From contig NZ_BDJK01000017.1 in assembly GCF_001950255.1 (NCBI RefSeq), positions 1-44,931 on the forward strand: 44,931 bases of DNA, read 5' to 3'. The translations under genes and the position numbers were made by a program. Shown here in pieces: positions 26,214-34,811 of the stretch; the stretch's first letter is position 1, and every line of letters starts with the position of its first letter. This DNA comes from Carboxydothermus pertinax (lineage in GTDB: Bacteria; Bacillota; Z-2901; Carboxydothermales; Carboxydothermaceae). Under the pieces are notes generated by a model, which searched no databases, was not told the DNA's origin, and saw only the letters and a program-made list of their open reading frames with translations.

Positions 26214-26856
26214 TCTCCCACCTCCTGACTGACTGGATAAATGCTTCAATCCGGGCGTAATCTTTGATTCCCGGCGCCGTTTCCACACCGCTGGAAACAT
26301 CCACACCGTAAGGCTTAACAATCCGCAAAGCTTCTCCAACATTATCCGGATTAAGACCACCGGCTAAAAGCCAAGGCTTTTTTATTTTGAGCTCTTTCAG
26401 TAGCCGCCAGTTAAAGGTCCGGCCGCTTCCGCCAAACACACCACCAAAAGCCGTATCAAAAAGAAAAGCCTGAACATACGCCTCGTAAGTTGCTATCCTA
26501 TCTTGCAGTTCTACCGCATCACCATCCACCGGTACAGGTATACTTTTTATAATCTTGGCGGGGATTTTTTGCGCAAGTTTAGCACAATATTCAGGACTTT
26601 CCGCTCCGTGAAGCTGGATTACATCTAAATTGCAGTACGCTGCGATTTGGGCTACCTCTTCGACATCCATATCGGCCACTACTCCCACTGCCGAGACAAA
26701 AGGGGGAAGAACAGCTTTTATTTCCCTGGCCACATCGGGCTCAACCTGACGCTTGCTATGAGCAAAGACAAAACCTACAGCATCCGCTCCAGCCCGGGAA
26801 ACTTCAAGAGCTGTTTTTTTATCCCTAATCCCACAAATCTTCACCCGTACCCTCAT
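26200..26856 (-). CDS. trpF: phosphoribosylanthranilate isomerase
   Basis: 218-residue TIM barrel for the third step of tryptophan synthesis. KICGI (catalytic Cys about 8) opens the protein and a catalytic Asp lies in [15 protein letters not shown]. The end shows AGGLNPDNV and GVDVSSGVE. The ATG overlaps the trpC stop (ATGA), and its own 3' end carries the trpB ribosome binding site. Confidence 0.95.
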   Translation of the reverse strand: MRVRVKICGIRDKKTALEVSRAGADAVGFVFAHSKRQVEPDVAREIKAVLPPFVSAVGVVADMDVEEVAQIAAYCNLDVIQLHGAESPEYCAKLAQKIPAKIIKSIPVPVDGDAVELQDRIATYEAYVQAFLFDTAFGGVFGGSGRTFNWRLLKELKIKKPWLLAGGLNPDNVGEALRIVKPYGVDVSSGVETAPGIKDYARIEAFIQSVRRWENEVN

Positions 26857-27647
26857 GCCAGCAACACCTCTAATGCTTGCCCGGGATCGGAAGCCTTTAC
26901 TAAGGTCTCGCCAATTAATACCCCGTGATAACCAGCTACCATTAAAGCTTTTATTTCCTCCTTGTTTTTAATGCCACTTTCACTCACCATCACCACCCCC
27001 GCCTCTTTTAAAAAGGAAGCAAGTTCTAACGATACATTAATATCAGTAACAAAGGTGCGTAAGTCACGGTTATTTATTCCAATAAGCCGTGCCCCTGCCG
27101 CTAAAGCTTTCTCGGCCTCCGTCAAATTATGGGCTTCAACCAGCGCCTCCAGTCCTAGGCTCTCGGTTATATTTATCATTTCTTTTATTTCCTCTTTTTC
27201 CAAAAGAGCAGCTATCAGAAGAACAGCATCTGCTCCCAATACCTTAGCTTCATAAATTTGATAAGGGTCTATTATAAAATCTTTGCGAAGAAGCGGGAGG
27301 GAGACCACCGTCCTTACCGCTCGAAGATGATCCGGTGAGCCCAAAAAATAATCCTCCTCCGTTAAAACCGAAATAGCCACCGCCCCGCTTTTTGCATATC
27401 CTCGGGCTATCGCCACCGGATCAAACTGTTCGCGGAGCAAACCTTTAGAAGGAGACGCTTTTTTTATCTCCGCAATAATCCCCACCTTCCTTTTTGCTTT
27501 TTCTGTAAGTAAAGCTTGACTAAGGGAAAGGGGTAAACGGTGGCTAACCTGTTCTTCCGCCATCTTCCGCATTTCCCCAAAAGGAATTTTCTTTTGGGCT
27601 TTTATAACCTTTTCCCGACGGACATTGACAATTTTTTCGAGGAACAT
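26853..27647 (-). CDS. trpC: indole-3-glycerol phosphate synthase
   Basis: 264-residue TIM barrel. IAEIKKASPSKG (active-site Glu/Lys), VLTEEDYFLGS, LLRKDFIIDPYQIYEA and VSESGI are all canonical. The ATG at 27647, 7 nt after GGAGG, shares its A with the trpD stop (TGATG). A GTG one codon earlier is less well spaced. Confidence 0.95.
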   Translation of the reverse strand: MFLEKIVNVRREKVIKAQKKIPFGEMRKMAEEQVSHRLPLSLSQALLTEKAKRKVGIIAEIKKASPSKGLLREQFDPVAIARGYAKSGAVAISVLTEEDYFLGSPDHLRAVRTVVSLPLLRKDFIIDPYQIYEAKVLGADAVLLIAALLEKEEIKEMINITESLGLEALVEAHNLTEAEKALAAGARLIGINNRDLRTFVTDINVSLELASFLKEAGVVMVSESGIKNKEEIKALMVAGYHGVLIGETLVKASDPGQALEVLLA

Positions 27648-28666
27648 CACCCTGCCTCCTTGATTTCATGACTTAGACGGCGCAATTTTTCCAACTTCTC
27701 TGCTGCCAACCCTTGATCAATACTTTCCCGGGCCATTAAAAGTGCTTCCCGAAAATCGTTTACACCCCCGGCCATAATACCAAAAGCAGCATTTAAGAGA
27801 ACTACCTCCCGTAATGGTCCAGGTTTCCCCCTTAAAACCTCCTGCAATAACCGGGCATTTTCGAAAGCATCTCCCCCTTGCAAATCCCTTAGGCTACAGT
27901 AAGAAAAGCCATAAGATAGCGGGTCAAAAGTGTAACTTTTTATTTCGCCCCGATTTAACTCGAAAACCCTTGTCGGGCCGGTAAGAGATACCTCATCCAA
28001 TCCTCCGGAACCGTAAACCACAAAAGCCCGTTCCACGCCCAATCGATTTAAAACCCTTGCTAAAATTTCCTGGAGCTCGGGACTAAAAACCCCCAATACC
28101 TGGCCACGAGCATAAGCTGGGTTTGCCAGAGGTCCCAAAATATTAAAGACCGTACGAATACCTATCTCCCGCCGGGGTTTAGCCACATGACGCATAGCTG
28201 GATGCAAGTTTGGAGCAAAGAGAAATCCAATTCCTACTTCATCCACACAGCGCGCCGCACCTTTAGCATCCAAATCAATGTTCACCCCAAGAGCTTCTAA
28301 GACATCGGCACTACCACTACGGCTAGAAACACTCCGATTTCCATGTTTTGCTACAGGAATTCCGGCGCCAGCAATGACAAAAGCTGCAGCGGTAGAAATA
28401 TTAAAAGTGTGCTGGCCATCTCCACCGGTTCCGCAGGTATCCACTAGCCCTTCGGTACGAGTAAGTACGCGGCTTGCTTTTTCTCGCATCGCAAGTGCAA
28501 AAGCGGCAATCTCCTCCTCCGTTTCCCCTTTCATTTTTAAAGCCACCAAAAAAGCTCCTATCTGAGACTCAGTCCACTTTCCTTCCATGATAGCTTCCAT
28601 AGCCTCACGCGCTTCAGCAAAATTTAAGTTCTCCCCCATGGTCACTTTTTCCAAAACTTCCCTCAT
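27647..28666 (-). CDS. trpD: anthranilate phosphoribosyltransferase
   Basis: 339 residues; transfers phosphoribose from PRPP to anthranilate. The PRPP-binding glycine loop is [17 protein letters not shown] (about 77), followed by [21 protein letters not shown] and the Mg site near [11 protein letters not shown]. The ATG lies 9 nt after AGGAGG. A separate glutamine amidotransferase gene (trpG) precedes it. Confidence 0.96.
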   Translation of the reverse strand: MREVLEKVTMGENLNFAEAREAMEAIMEGKWTESQIGAFLVALKMKGETEEEIAAFALAMREKASRVLTRTEGLVDTCGTGGDGQHTFNISTAAAFVIAGAGIPVAKHGNRSVSSRSGSADVLEALGVNIDLDAKGAARCVDEVGIGFLFAPNLHPAMRHVAKPRREIGIRTVFNILGPLANPAYARGQVLGVFSPELQEILARVLNRLGVERAFVVYGSGGLDEVSLTGPTRVFELNRGEIKSYTFDPLSYGFSYCSLRDLQGGDAFENARLLQEVLRGKPGPLREVVLLNAAFGIMAGGVNDFREALLMARESIDQGLAAEKLEKLRRLSHEIKEAG

Positions 28667-28697
28667 CTAAACTCGCCTCCTCTTTTCTTACCTTGGC

Positions 28698-29261
28698 TTA
28701 ATACGCCAGGAAATTACGCAAAAGCTCTTTACCATACTCGGTCATTATCGATTCCGGGTGAAACTGTACTCCTTCCACCGGCCAATAACGGTGGCGGATA
28801 CCCATAATTGTTCCATCCTCAGTAGTAGCAGTAATTAAAAGTTCTTTGGGTAAACTATCTTTTTTTACTACTAACGAGTGATAACGGGTAGCCCGAAAAG
28901 GACTGGGTAGTCCCTTATATACTCCCTGGCCGTCATGGTATATTAGGGAGGTCTTACCGTGCACTGGAATTTTGCCCCGCACCACCTCTCCACCAAACGC
29001 CTGACCTATCACCTGGTGCCCCAAACAAACCCCTAAAATAGGTTTTTTCCCGGCAAATAGGCCTACCACCTCTAAAGAAATTCCCGCTTCGTTGGGAGTA
29101 CAAGGGCCAGGGGAAATAATTATATGGGTAGGATTCATTTCCCTAATCTCCGAGAGGGTTAGGCTATCATTACGCCGGACTTCCACTTGGCGCCCCAGCT
29201 CACCCAAATACTGGACAAGGTTGTACGTAAAAGAATCATAATTATCAATCAGCAAAATCAT
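28698..29261 (-). CDS. trpG: anthranilate synthase glutamine amidotransferase component
   Basis: About 187 residues, class I amidotransferase. The nucleophile Cys lies in GVCLGHQ, and the His-Glu pair in GVQFHPESI. The ATG at 29261 ([15 protein letters not shown]) is preceded by GGGGAGAAGG. The longer ORF start at 29288 lies inside trpE. It overlaps trpE by 17 nt. Whether it also serves folate synthesis (PabA role) cannot be seen. Confidence 0.95.
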   Translation of the reverse strand: MILLIDNYDSFTYNLVQYLGELGRQVEVRRNDSLTLSEIREMNPTHIIISPGPCTPNEAGISLEVVGLFAGKKPILGVCLGHQVIGQAFGGEVVRGKIPVHGKTSLIYHDGQGVYKGLPSPFRATRYHSLVVKKDSLPKELLITATTEDGTIMGIRHRYWPVEGVQFHPESIMTEYGKELLRNFLAY

Positions 29262-30723
29262 CCTTCTCCCCTCCTCGGTTGCTGACAAATTCTGCCTCTC
29301 CTGTTACTGCCTGGACCATGGCTCGAATCTTATTTATTGTTTCCTGGTATTCCCTGGCCGGATCCGAATCCCAAACAATTCCCGCACCAGCTTGAAAATA
29401 AACCATTTCATCTTTCACCCAAAGGGTACGGATGGTAATGCAAGTGTCCATTTCCCCGGTACAGCTTATATACCCCACCGCCCCCGCATATGGCCCGCGG
29501 GGTTCTGGTTCCAACTCATCGATAATCTCCATAGCCCTTATTTTGGGCGCCCCAGAAACGGTACCGGCGGGAAAAACCGCTTTTAAGACGTCAATAGGAC
29601 TGAACTTTGCTTCCACCTCCCCTTGCACGGTAGAAACAATGTGCATCACATGGGAAAAATCCTCCACCTTAAAAAACTCAGTTACCTTTACGCTTCCAGG
29701 TCGACACACTCTCCCCAGGTCATTTCGTCCTAAATCCACCAGCATTAAATGTTCCGCCCGTTCTTTCTCATCAGCCAAAAGCTCCCGGGAAAGACGTAAA
29801 TCCTCCTCCGGCCGACCTGTCCTGGGTCTGGTCCCAGCAATTGGCCTGGTCTCTACCTTCCCCCCCTGCAGGCGTACCAGCATTTCCGGTGAAGCCCCGA
29901 TAAGTTTTAGCTCCTCAAAATCTAAATAGAACATGTAAGGAGAAGGGTTAACCCGCCTCAAACGCCGGTAAATATTAAAAGGTTTCTCCCGACAGGGAAA
30001 AGAAAAGCGCTGGGAAAGAACTACCTGAAAAATATCCCCGGTTTTAATATACTCCTTGGCCCTTTCCACCATAGAGCAAAAATCCCTCTTGCTTATAGTC
30101 GCCTCACAAACGCTTTTTTCCGGTTTAACTGCCATATTCAACGTTTCAGAAGTTTTTAATTGGTTTAGCTTACTGATAATCTCTTTTATTAAATCCTTTG
30201 CTCGCGCATAAGCTGTTTTTTCACCTACTTTTTGGGGAAGAGTGTTTATCACCACTTTTAGGGTGTGATATCGATGGTCAAAAATCAAAACTTTTTCGGG
30301 AACCATTAAGCGAAAAAGCACATCGTCCTTTCGAGCATGACGGCGACTTCGTAGATTCTCCAACTTATATATCAAATCATAATTAAAATAACCCACTGCC
30401 CCACCGTAAAAAGGTAAATCTAAAACTGGTGGACCTTTTAATTCTGAGAGCAGCATTGAGATAACCTCCAACTCCCGACCGGCTACCACTTTTAACGGTT
30501 CAAAGCCAATAAACGAAAAACGGGCCATTTTTCCATTTCCAGCAGCGCTTTCAAGCAAAAAGGAAATCCCCCTATCTAAAGCTAAATGTTGATATAAGGT
30601 AATTGGAGTAAAGGTATCGGCTAAAAGCTCTACCATTACCGGCACTACTTGATATTGTTTGGCATAAGCGCAATACTCTTCCCAATTAGGGGTAAAAGCT
30701 AACTCAGAAAAAACTTTGCTCAC
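29245..30723 (-). CDS. trpE: anthranilate synthase component I
   Basis: 492 residues; chorismate to anthranilate with TrpG. The N-terminal part has [19 protein letters not shown], including the LLES element linked to tryptophan feedback inhibition. The chorismate-binding core has [33 protein letters not shown] and [18 protein letters not shown] start at 30723 behind GGAGG. It is the first trp gene after aroF. Confidence 0.96.
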   Translation of the reverse strand: MSKVFSELAFTPNWEEYCAYAKQYQVVPVMVELLADTFTPITLYQHLALDRGISFLLESAAGNGKMARFSFIGFEPLKVVAGRELEVISMLLSELKGPPVLDLPFYGGAVGYFNYDLIYKLENLRSRRHARKDDVLFRLMVPEKVLIFDHRYHTLKVVINTLPQKVGEKTAYARAKDLIKEIISKLNQLKTSETLNMAVKPEKSVCEATISKRDFCSMVERAKEYIKTGDIFQVVLSQRFSFPCREKPFNIYRRLRRVNPSPYMFYLDFEELKLIGASPEMLVRLQGGKVETRPIAGTRPRTGRPEEDLRLSRELLADEKERAEHLMLVDLGRNDLGRVCRPGSVKVTEFFKVEDFSHVMHIVSTVQGEVEAKFSPIDVLKAVFPAGTVSGAPKIRAMEIIDELEPEPRGPYAGAVGYISCTGEMDTCITIRTLWVKDEMVYFQAGAGIVWDSDPAREYQETINKIRAMVQAVTGEAEFVSNRGGEKDDFAD

Positions 30724-30771
30724 CTCGTCTTTCCTCCTCTCTTTTCCTCGACTATCCTACTACCATTACTC

Positions 30772-31539
30772 CTACAGTTTTTTCCCGGTTACTTGTACCC
30801 AAGGTTTTAATTCCAGCATCAATTGCTCAAATTCTTCAAAATTTAAAGACTGCTTTCCATCACTTAATGCCGTCTCAGGCCTAGGATGAATCTCTATAAG
30901 GAGTCCATCCGCTCCTGCTGCAACAGCCGCTTTAGCTAAAGATGGGATAATATCGCGACGGCCGACAGCATGGCTGGGATCTGCTATTACCGGATATGGG
31001 GTAAGCTTCTTTAAAAGTGGGATAGCACTGATATCGAGTGTATTTCGCGTCATCGTTTCAAAAGTTCTTATACCCCGTTCGCAAAGAATTATCTGTCTGT
31101 TCCCACCTGCTTCCAGATAAGCAACCGCCCCCAGCCATTCTTCAATGGTTGCAGCCAATCCTCTTTTTAGAAGTACCGGTTTATCAACTTTTGCTAAAAG
31201 TTTTAATAAAGCAAAGTTTTGCATATTGCGGCTACCTACCTGTAAGATATCAGCCACCGGTAAAGCCTTATTAAGGGAATCCTCATCAAGAACTTCCGTT
31301 ACCACTAAAAGCCCTGTTTCGGCTTTGGCTAAAGCAAGATACTTTAAGGCTTCTTCCCCAAGCCCCTGGAAACTTTCCGGACGGGTTCTTGGCTTAAAAG
31401 CTCCTCCCCTTAAGCCAACAGCCCCCAGGGCTTTAGCAACCTTTGCTGCCAGCATTATTTGCTCTAAATTTTCCACCGCACAAGGCCCGGCAAAAACTAA
31501 AAACCTGTTACTTCTAATCAGGTCATCCCATATATTCAA
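30772..31539 (-). CDS. aroF: 3-deoxy-7-phosphoheptulonate synthase (DAHP synthase, type I-beta)
   Basis: First enzyme of the shikimate pathway: PEP plus erythrose-4-phosphate. The 255-residue barrel shows FAGPCAVE, LRGGAFKPRTRP, LLKRGLAATIEEW and IADPSHAVGRRD, and lacks any extra regulatory domain. TTG start at 31539, 7 nt after AGGAGG. It is the promoter-proximal gene of the trp operon, so precursor supply is governed by the same TRAP leader. Confidence 0.94.
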   Translation of the reverse strand: MNIWDDLIRSNRFLVFAGPCAVENLEQIMLAAKVAKALGAVGLRGGAFKPRTRPESFQGLGEEALKYLALAKAETGLLVVTEVLDEDSLNKALPVADILQVGSRNMQNFALLKLLAKVDKPVLLKRGLAATIEEWLGAVAYLEAGGNRQIILCERGIRTFETMTRNTLDISAIPLLKKLTPYPVIADPSHAVGRRDIIPSLAKAAVAAGADGLLIEIHPRPETALSDGKQSLNFEEFEQLMLELKPWVQVTGKKL

Positions 31540-31586
31540 CCTGACCCCTCCTTAAAACCCATTTCACACTTAAAAATACCTGAGTA

Positions 31587-31711
31587 AACAAAAAACCAGC
31601 ACTAAACTGAGTGCTGGTTTATCACCTAAATCTCCTCTAACCTGCCCTCAGCTCAGCTCTTCTCTCTCAACTCATCTCGTCTTTAAAATATTTTTTAAAA
31701 TATTTTATTGG
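31587..31711 (-). promoter_or_regulatory. TRAP-type transcription attenuator of aroF-trpEGDCFBA
   Basis: The leader contains eleven TRAP-like triplets on the minus strand, first bases at 31678, 31673, 31668, 31664, 31659, 31654, 31649, 31644, 31639, 31634 and 31628: seven GAG, then CAG, TAG, GAG, TAG. Spacers are 2 nt except one of 1 and one of 3. The terminator is an 11-bp hairpin, 31620..31610 with 31603..31593, followed by T's. An antiterminator can form between 31651..31639 and 31619..31607 (11 of 13 pairs). TRAP binding would cover its 5' strand and force termination. Eleven triplets equal the number of TRAP subunits. No mtrB gene lies in this window. Confidence 0.88.
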
Positions 31712-31716
31712 TTAAA

Positions 31717-31745
31717 AGTTTACCCTACCTGTTAATTTAAGTCAA
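31717..31745 (-). promoter_or_regulatory. trp operon promoter
   Basis: Minus strand: TTGACT (31745..31740), 17-nt spacer, TAAACT (31722..31717). The start would be near 31711, followed by an AT-rich stretch and then the TRAP triplets. Confidence 0.6.
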
Positions 31746-31761
31746 TATTTTTCTTACCCCT

Positions 31762-32586
31762 TTAGCATCTAAAAGCTTCACATCTTTCACAGATCTCTAA
31801 CCTTTCGGCAAAAATATCCTTAATTGGCTTAAGATTAAAATTTAACGATACGTCATGCCAGTGTATAATAATCTTTTCTGGAGCTAAAGATATTAATGCG
31901 CTTATTAATAAATCCTCTGGAAAAATTTTATTACGCTGGGTTAATAAATATTCCACAAATTCATCTTCTACTTTTTTTAGTTGGTCGTCAAGAATTACCA
32001 AGTATTCATTTAACCAAAAAACTTGAACAATTTTCCTTTTGACCGGCTGGAGCTCAAGGAAATATTTTACTATTTTAATAAATTCCTGATATTCTTTTTC
32101 TAAAATTTGTTCCTCCACAGCCCGGTCAATACTGTCGTAAATTTCGTTAACCTCTCTTTGTAAACGAAACAATATAAAACCATCAAGATTTATGACCTGA
32201 CTTTCATGTAAAAAATCATCAACTTTTTGCCTTATTTCCTTTTCTCTATCAATATTCAAAAACTTTAATGCTTTGTTTTTTATATTTTCTATCTCATTAC
32301 TGTCAAAGTAGGGGTATTCATACCTTAATACCTCAACCAAAATATCTTTTTCCCAAAAATCCACATAAACTTTAGTTAAAACCTTACTTACTTTTTTTAA
32401 GAAACTTTCCTTTGTAAAAGATAATGAATTTATCTTAATAATATTTAAAGCCAGGAATTGAAAATTCCCGGCTTGAAATTTGTCCATTACCAGCAGACCG
32501 TTTTCTATTTCCTCGGCCAACTGCAAATTAAACAAAGTTTCAATTTCTCGTCCATAACGACTGGTTCCAACAATAATTTCGGACAT
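31762..32586 (-). CDS. ytxC: YtxC-like sporulation-associated protein
   Basis: About 274 residues, no membrane segment, mostly helical. It shows the YtxC-family central region (VDDFLHESQVINLDGFILFR followed by L-x-x-Y-x-x-I) and a C-terminal CERC motif (EICERCEAFRC), a possible metal site. The molecular role is not known. The start at ATG 32586 follows GAGGTGA; the ORF extends upstream without a binding site. A 16-bp palindrome covers the -35 region of its promoter. Confidence 0.75.
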   Translation of the reverse strand: MSEIIVGTSRYGREIETLFNLQLAEEIENGLLVMDKFQAGNFQFLALNIIKINSLSFTKESFLKKVSKVLTKVYVDFWEKDILVEVLRYEYPYFDSNEIENIKNKALKFLNIDREKEIRQKVDDFLHESQVINLDGFILFRLQREVNEIYDSIDRAVEEQILEKEYQEFIKIVKYFLELQPVKRKIVQVFWLNEYLVILDDQLKKVEDEFVEYLLTQRNKIFPEDLLISALISLAPEKIIIHWHDVSLNFNLKPIKDIFAERLEICERCEAFRC

Positions 32587-32608
32587 ATCAATCACCTCTT
32601 CTAATGGT

Positions 32609-32642
32609 ATTATATGAGTACGCAAACTAGTGTATACACTAG
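32609..32642 (-). promoter_or_regulatory. ytxC promoter with 16-bp perfect palindrome
   Basis: A perfect -10 TATAAT (32614..32609) is present, but the -35 position is occupied by CTAGTGTATACACTAG (32627-32642), a perfect 16-bp palindrome. It could be an operator for a dimeric regulator. No other copy was seen in the window. Confidence 0.5.
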
Positions 32643-32663
32643 AAATGGTGGCGAATTTACCAG

Positions 32664-32694
32664 AAAAAAACAAAAAAACCGGCTATTGCCGGTC
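32664..32694 (-). terminator. terminator, probably the original tRNA-Val terminator
   Basis: Minus strand: ACCGGC/GCCGGT stem with a 4-nt loop (32693..32678) followed by TTTTTTTGTTTTTTT. It lies directly downstream of the 3' half-tRNA copy at 32709-32755, so before the element inserted it would have followed tRNA-Val. It now ends transcripts leaving the element. Confidence 0.8.
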
Positions 32695-32708
32695 TTCAAA
32701 CTTTATAA

Positions 32709-32755
32709 TCTGGTGGGCGGGACAGGGATCGAACCTGTGACCTTCTGCGCGTCAA
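32709..32755. repeat. left attachment site (attL), 47-bp direct repeat
   Basis: Identical to 37227-37273. It contains the tRNA-Val 3' half from the anticodon loop (TTGACGC) through CCA, plus 2 nt beyond. The tRNA 5' half is missing here, so this is the displaced copy. Confidence 0.92.
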
Positions 32756-32837
32756 CCTTATTGCATACTATGTCATCCGGTGGATTGTTCGCCCAGCTTC
32801 ATAATCTGCTTTTGACTAACGCTACAGCTTTTTCGAT

Positions 32838-33053
32838 CTATCGCCTTACTTTTTCTGCCCTGGGCATATCCGGCCGTTTCAGCCACTTTTCCAGGGCTTC
32901 TGCTGGGATTATGATTCGTCCTTTGCCATAGCCCCCGGCCAATCTTTTATAAGGTAGCGTTCCGTTTTCAACTGCCCGGTAAACTATAGAAAGCGAAACG
33001 TCTAACATCTTCGCAACCTCTTCGACGGTATAAGCCAATCGCTGGGGTTCCAT
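32838..33053 (-). CDS. excisionase-type helix-turn-helix protein
   Basis: 71 residues with the MerR-like winged helix of the HTH_17/Xis type: YTVEEVAKMLDVSLSIVYRA then ENGTLPYKRL and KGRIIIPAEALEKWL. Such proteins direct excision by the neighbouring tyrosine integrase. It lies close to attL, at the far end from the integrase. ATG at 33053 behind AGGTGAATAGGAG. Confidence 0.8.
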   Translation of the reverse strand: MEPQRLAYTVEEVAKMLDVSLSIVYRAVENGTLPYKRLAGGYGKGRIIIPAEALEKWLKRPDMPRAEKVRR

Positions 33054-33173
33054 CTCCTATTCACCTTACTTCCCGGTCCCGCCCCGATTCCCGCCAGTGG
33101 TGTGACCTAATTCCTTAACCCTGTTTTTGCAGGTTTTTCCTTCTTTATGTCGAAAGCAGCAACGTCACCATAT

Positions 33174-33299
33174 TCATTTTTGGTAGAGGCGGGCCACAAA
33201 GAGGCCTAAATGGATTTTAAAAATGGCTTTGAAAAAGCTACTTTTGATTTCATGCAGTTTTCTTAATTCCTCTGTTCTTCCAAGGCAGCTACCGCTCAC
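33174..33299 (-). CDS. hypothetical 41-residue ORF
   Basis: A GTG-started ORF overlapping the stop of the zinc-ribbon gene (GTGTGA), with a basic, partly hydrophobic end (FKIHLGLFVARLYQK). I recognise no family and the binding site is weak. It is listed because it would be translationally coupled. The rest of the 33054-33295 gap holds only a short AACCTG/CAGGGTT hairpin. Confidence 0.25.
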   Translation of the reverse strand: MSGSCLGRTEELRKLHEIKSSFFKAIFKIHLGLFVARLYQK

Positions 33300-33484
33300 A
33301 CGTTCCCCAACTCGCTCATGTATTGTGCACAATCTTCGCAAATCCAAGTTCTATCGTCCAACAGCAGTATTGCTCCCTTCTCACCGCAAACAATACAATA
33401 ATTCCGAGAATTTATTATGTCTTGCAAAAAACGAGGCAGAAAACGAGTTAAGCTAAAAATTAACACTTTTAGCTTAATCACCAC
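33296..33484 (-). CDS. small zinc-ribbon-like protein
   Basis: 62 residues with two CxxC pairs 17-18 residues apart (YCIVCGEKG and WICEDCAQY), the pattern of a small zinc ribbon. GTG start at 33484 just after the stop of the cro-like gene, with AAGGAGGTGA as binding site. Function unknown; perhaps a regulator or anti-restriction partner within the element. Confidence 0.5.
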   Translation of the reverse strand: MVIKLKVLIFSLTRFLPRFLQDIINSRNYCIVCGEKGAILLLDDRTWICEDCAQYMSELGNV

Positions 33485-33727
33485 TCACCTCCTTACCCCG
33501 CTTTGGTCTGAGGGGTGTTTGGCTTCACTTTGAAGCTTTAGTAGGTAAAAAAGTTCTTCTACATTCTCATCTAAAACTTCCGCAATCTTTTTAGTCAAGC
33601 CAAAAGTTGGATATCGTATACCTTTTTCAATAAAGCTGTAAAGGCTTCTCGAAATACTTACCAATTCGCTTACTTGTTTTTGAGTAAACCCTTTGTTTTT
33701 TCTGGCCTCTGCTAATCTATCTCTCAT
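33485..33727 (-). CDS. Xre-family (Cro-like) DNA-binding protein
   Basis: 80 residues with a Cro/CI helix-turn-helix (RLAEARKNKGFTQKQVSELV then SISRSLYSFIEKG). It is transcribed away from the larger repressor at 33883, giving a phage-like divergent switch. ATG at 33727 behind GGGGATGG. Promoter TTTACT-17-TATAAT lies at 33798..33770 on the minus strand. Confidence 0.8.
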   Translation of the reverse strand: MRDRLAEARKNKGFTQKQVSELVSISRSLYSFIEKGIRYPTFGLTKKIAEVLDENVEELFYLLKLQSEAKHPSDQSGVRR

Positions 33728-33769
33728 ATAACCATCCCCTTTGCTTCGATTTGAAGCTCGTTTGATTTT

Positions 33770-33865
33770 ATTATAAATACTACATTGAGAAGAGTAAAAT
33801 ACCTTTTAAATTTTTTGCTACATTTTGTTGCATTTATTGAAATGTTACATATTGTAGAGTAGTAT
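33770..33865. promoter_or_regulatory. divergent promoters and candidate operators of the element's repressor switch
   Basis: Minus-strand promoter: TTTACT (33798..33793), 17 nt, TATAAT (33775..33770). Plus-strand promoter: TTGAAA (33837-33842), 17 nt, TAGTAT (33860-33865). ACA-N3-TGT dyads occur at 33820-33828 and 33847-33855, 27 bp apart centre to centre. The second, extended to TACATATTGTA, lies in the spacer of the plus promoter. Confidence 0.55.
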
Positions 33866-33882
33866 TCTGGTAGGTGATATAT

Positions 33883-34302
33883 ATGACATTGGCAGAACGG
33901 TTAGTAGAACTTAGACAAAGTCGCGGATTAACTCAAAAAGAGCTCGCTGACTTTTTGAATATATCCCGTTCAGCACTATCACTCTACGAAACAGGCAAAC
34001 GTGAACCCGACTACGAAACTCTCCTGAAACTTGCCAATTTCTTCGAGGTAAACGTTGACTACCTACTCGGAAGGACAAATATACCGGACCCTATCCCCTT
34101 CCAGAAAGAACACCACCAAATAGAAGCGGCACTCCGGGACGATTCCGAAGACGAAGAACTCCTCGCCTTCTGGCAGGAAATGAAAGAGCGGGAAGATTTA
34201 AAGCTGCTCTTCCGCTCCACCAAGGACTTATCTCCTCGGGCCATCCGGAGAGTTATCCGCGTTATTAAGGCCATTGAGGAAGAGGAAAGCAACGATTGGT
34301 AG
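33883..34302 (+). CDS. Xre-family (CI-like) repressor
   Basis: About 139 residues. N-terminal helix-turn-helix (ERLVELRQSRGLTQKELADF then NISRSALSLYETGKREPDY) with the NVDYLLGR ending typical of SOS-independent Xre repressors. The C-terminal acidic helical region lacks a LexA-type peptidase. The start at ATG 33883 follows TAGGTGATAT; the GTG at 33874 is part of that site. A candidate operator sits in its promoter, so it probably represses itself. Confidence 0.85.
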   Translation: MTLAERLVELRQSRGLTQKELADFLNISRSALSLYETGKREPDYETLLKLANFFEVNVDYLLGRTNIPDPIPFQKEHHQIEAALRDDSEDEELLAFWQEMKEREDLKLLFRSTKDLSPRAIRRVIRVIKAIEEEESNDW

Positions 34303-34313
34303 GGGGTGATTAT

Positions 34314-34559
34314 ATGGACAACGCCAAGATTGAAGCCCGCTTAGACCAAATTACAAATATGCTCACCGAATTAATCCGCATAGTTGGTAACCCCAACGCC
34401 GCAGTGGAAGGGCTTAGAAAAGATGTAGACGAACTAAAAAGCGATATGAAAGAAGTAAAGCAAACCTTGAAAGAACACACAGAAAAGTTGGATTACGTCT
34501 TATTTAAAATTGCCACTCACGATGCCGATATATTCAACCTCAAGCGTGTTAAACCATAA
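34314..34559 (+). CDS. small coiled-coil protein
   Basis: About 81 residues, largely heptad-patterned (DVDELKSDMKEVKQTLKEHT). The ATG at 34314 follows GGGGGTGA. It resembles small coiled-coil proteins often found after Xre genes in Firmicute elements. Function unknown. It is followed by a strong terminator. Confidence 0.6.
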   Translation: MDNAKIEARLDQITNMLTELIRIVGNPNAAVEGLRKDVDELKSDMKEVKQTLKEHTEKLDYVLFKIATHDADIFNLKRVKP

Positions 34560-34566
34560 ATAAAGC

Positions 34567-34607
34567 AAAAGACCTGCTATCTCGACAAAAGATAGCGGGT
34601 CTTTGTG
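34567..34607 (+). terminator. terminator after the repressor/coiled-coil pair
   Basis: Stem AAGACCTGCTATCT paired with AGATAGCGGGTCTT, one wobble pair, loop CGACAAA, followed by TGTGTTTT. Confidence 0.8.
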
Positions 34608-34661
34608 TTTTAGAGACCTTTCGACAAAATCCCCAAATAACTGACATTTCAGGGGGCAAAC

Positions 34662-34811
34662 ATGAAAGAATCTCCTAAACTCAACGAAAGCGAATTGTTC
34701 CACCTTTTAATGAATAATCCCGACCTTTTTCAGGATATTTTAGCCGCTTATGATATTAGAGTTAGATTTGCCCAATTAGAGCCGGAAGTGAATGGGTTAT
34801 TAAAGATGTAA
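34662..34811 (+). CDS. hypothetical 49-residue protein, possibly truncated
   Basis: ATG start behind AGGGGG with good spacing. The protein begins MKESPKLNESELFHLLMNN and continues with a helical stretch (DLFQDILAAYDIRVRFAQ). Its last codons overlap the next fragment in a different frame, so the 3' end may be the scar of a deletion. No family recognised. Confidence 0.4.
   Translation: MKESPKLNESELFHLLMNNPDLFQDILAAYDIRVRFAQLEPEVNGLLKM

Noticed and set aside
26214-26360. 49-residue N-terminal extension of TrpB
   Set aside because: It is trpF read in another frame; the true start has a binding site at 26213.
29432-29929. Plus-strand 165-aa ORF
   Set aside because: Antisense shadow of trpE.
32614-32931. 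Plus-strand ORF containing GGTGIEPVTFC
   Set aside because: It is a read-through of the reverse complement of the tRNA-Val half-copy and of the xis gene, a well-known false ORF type.
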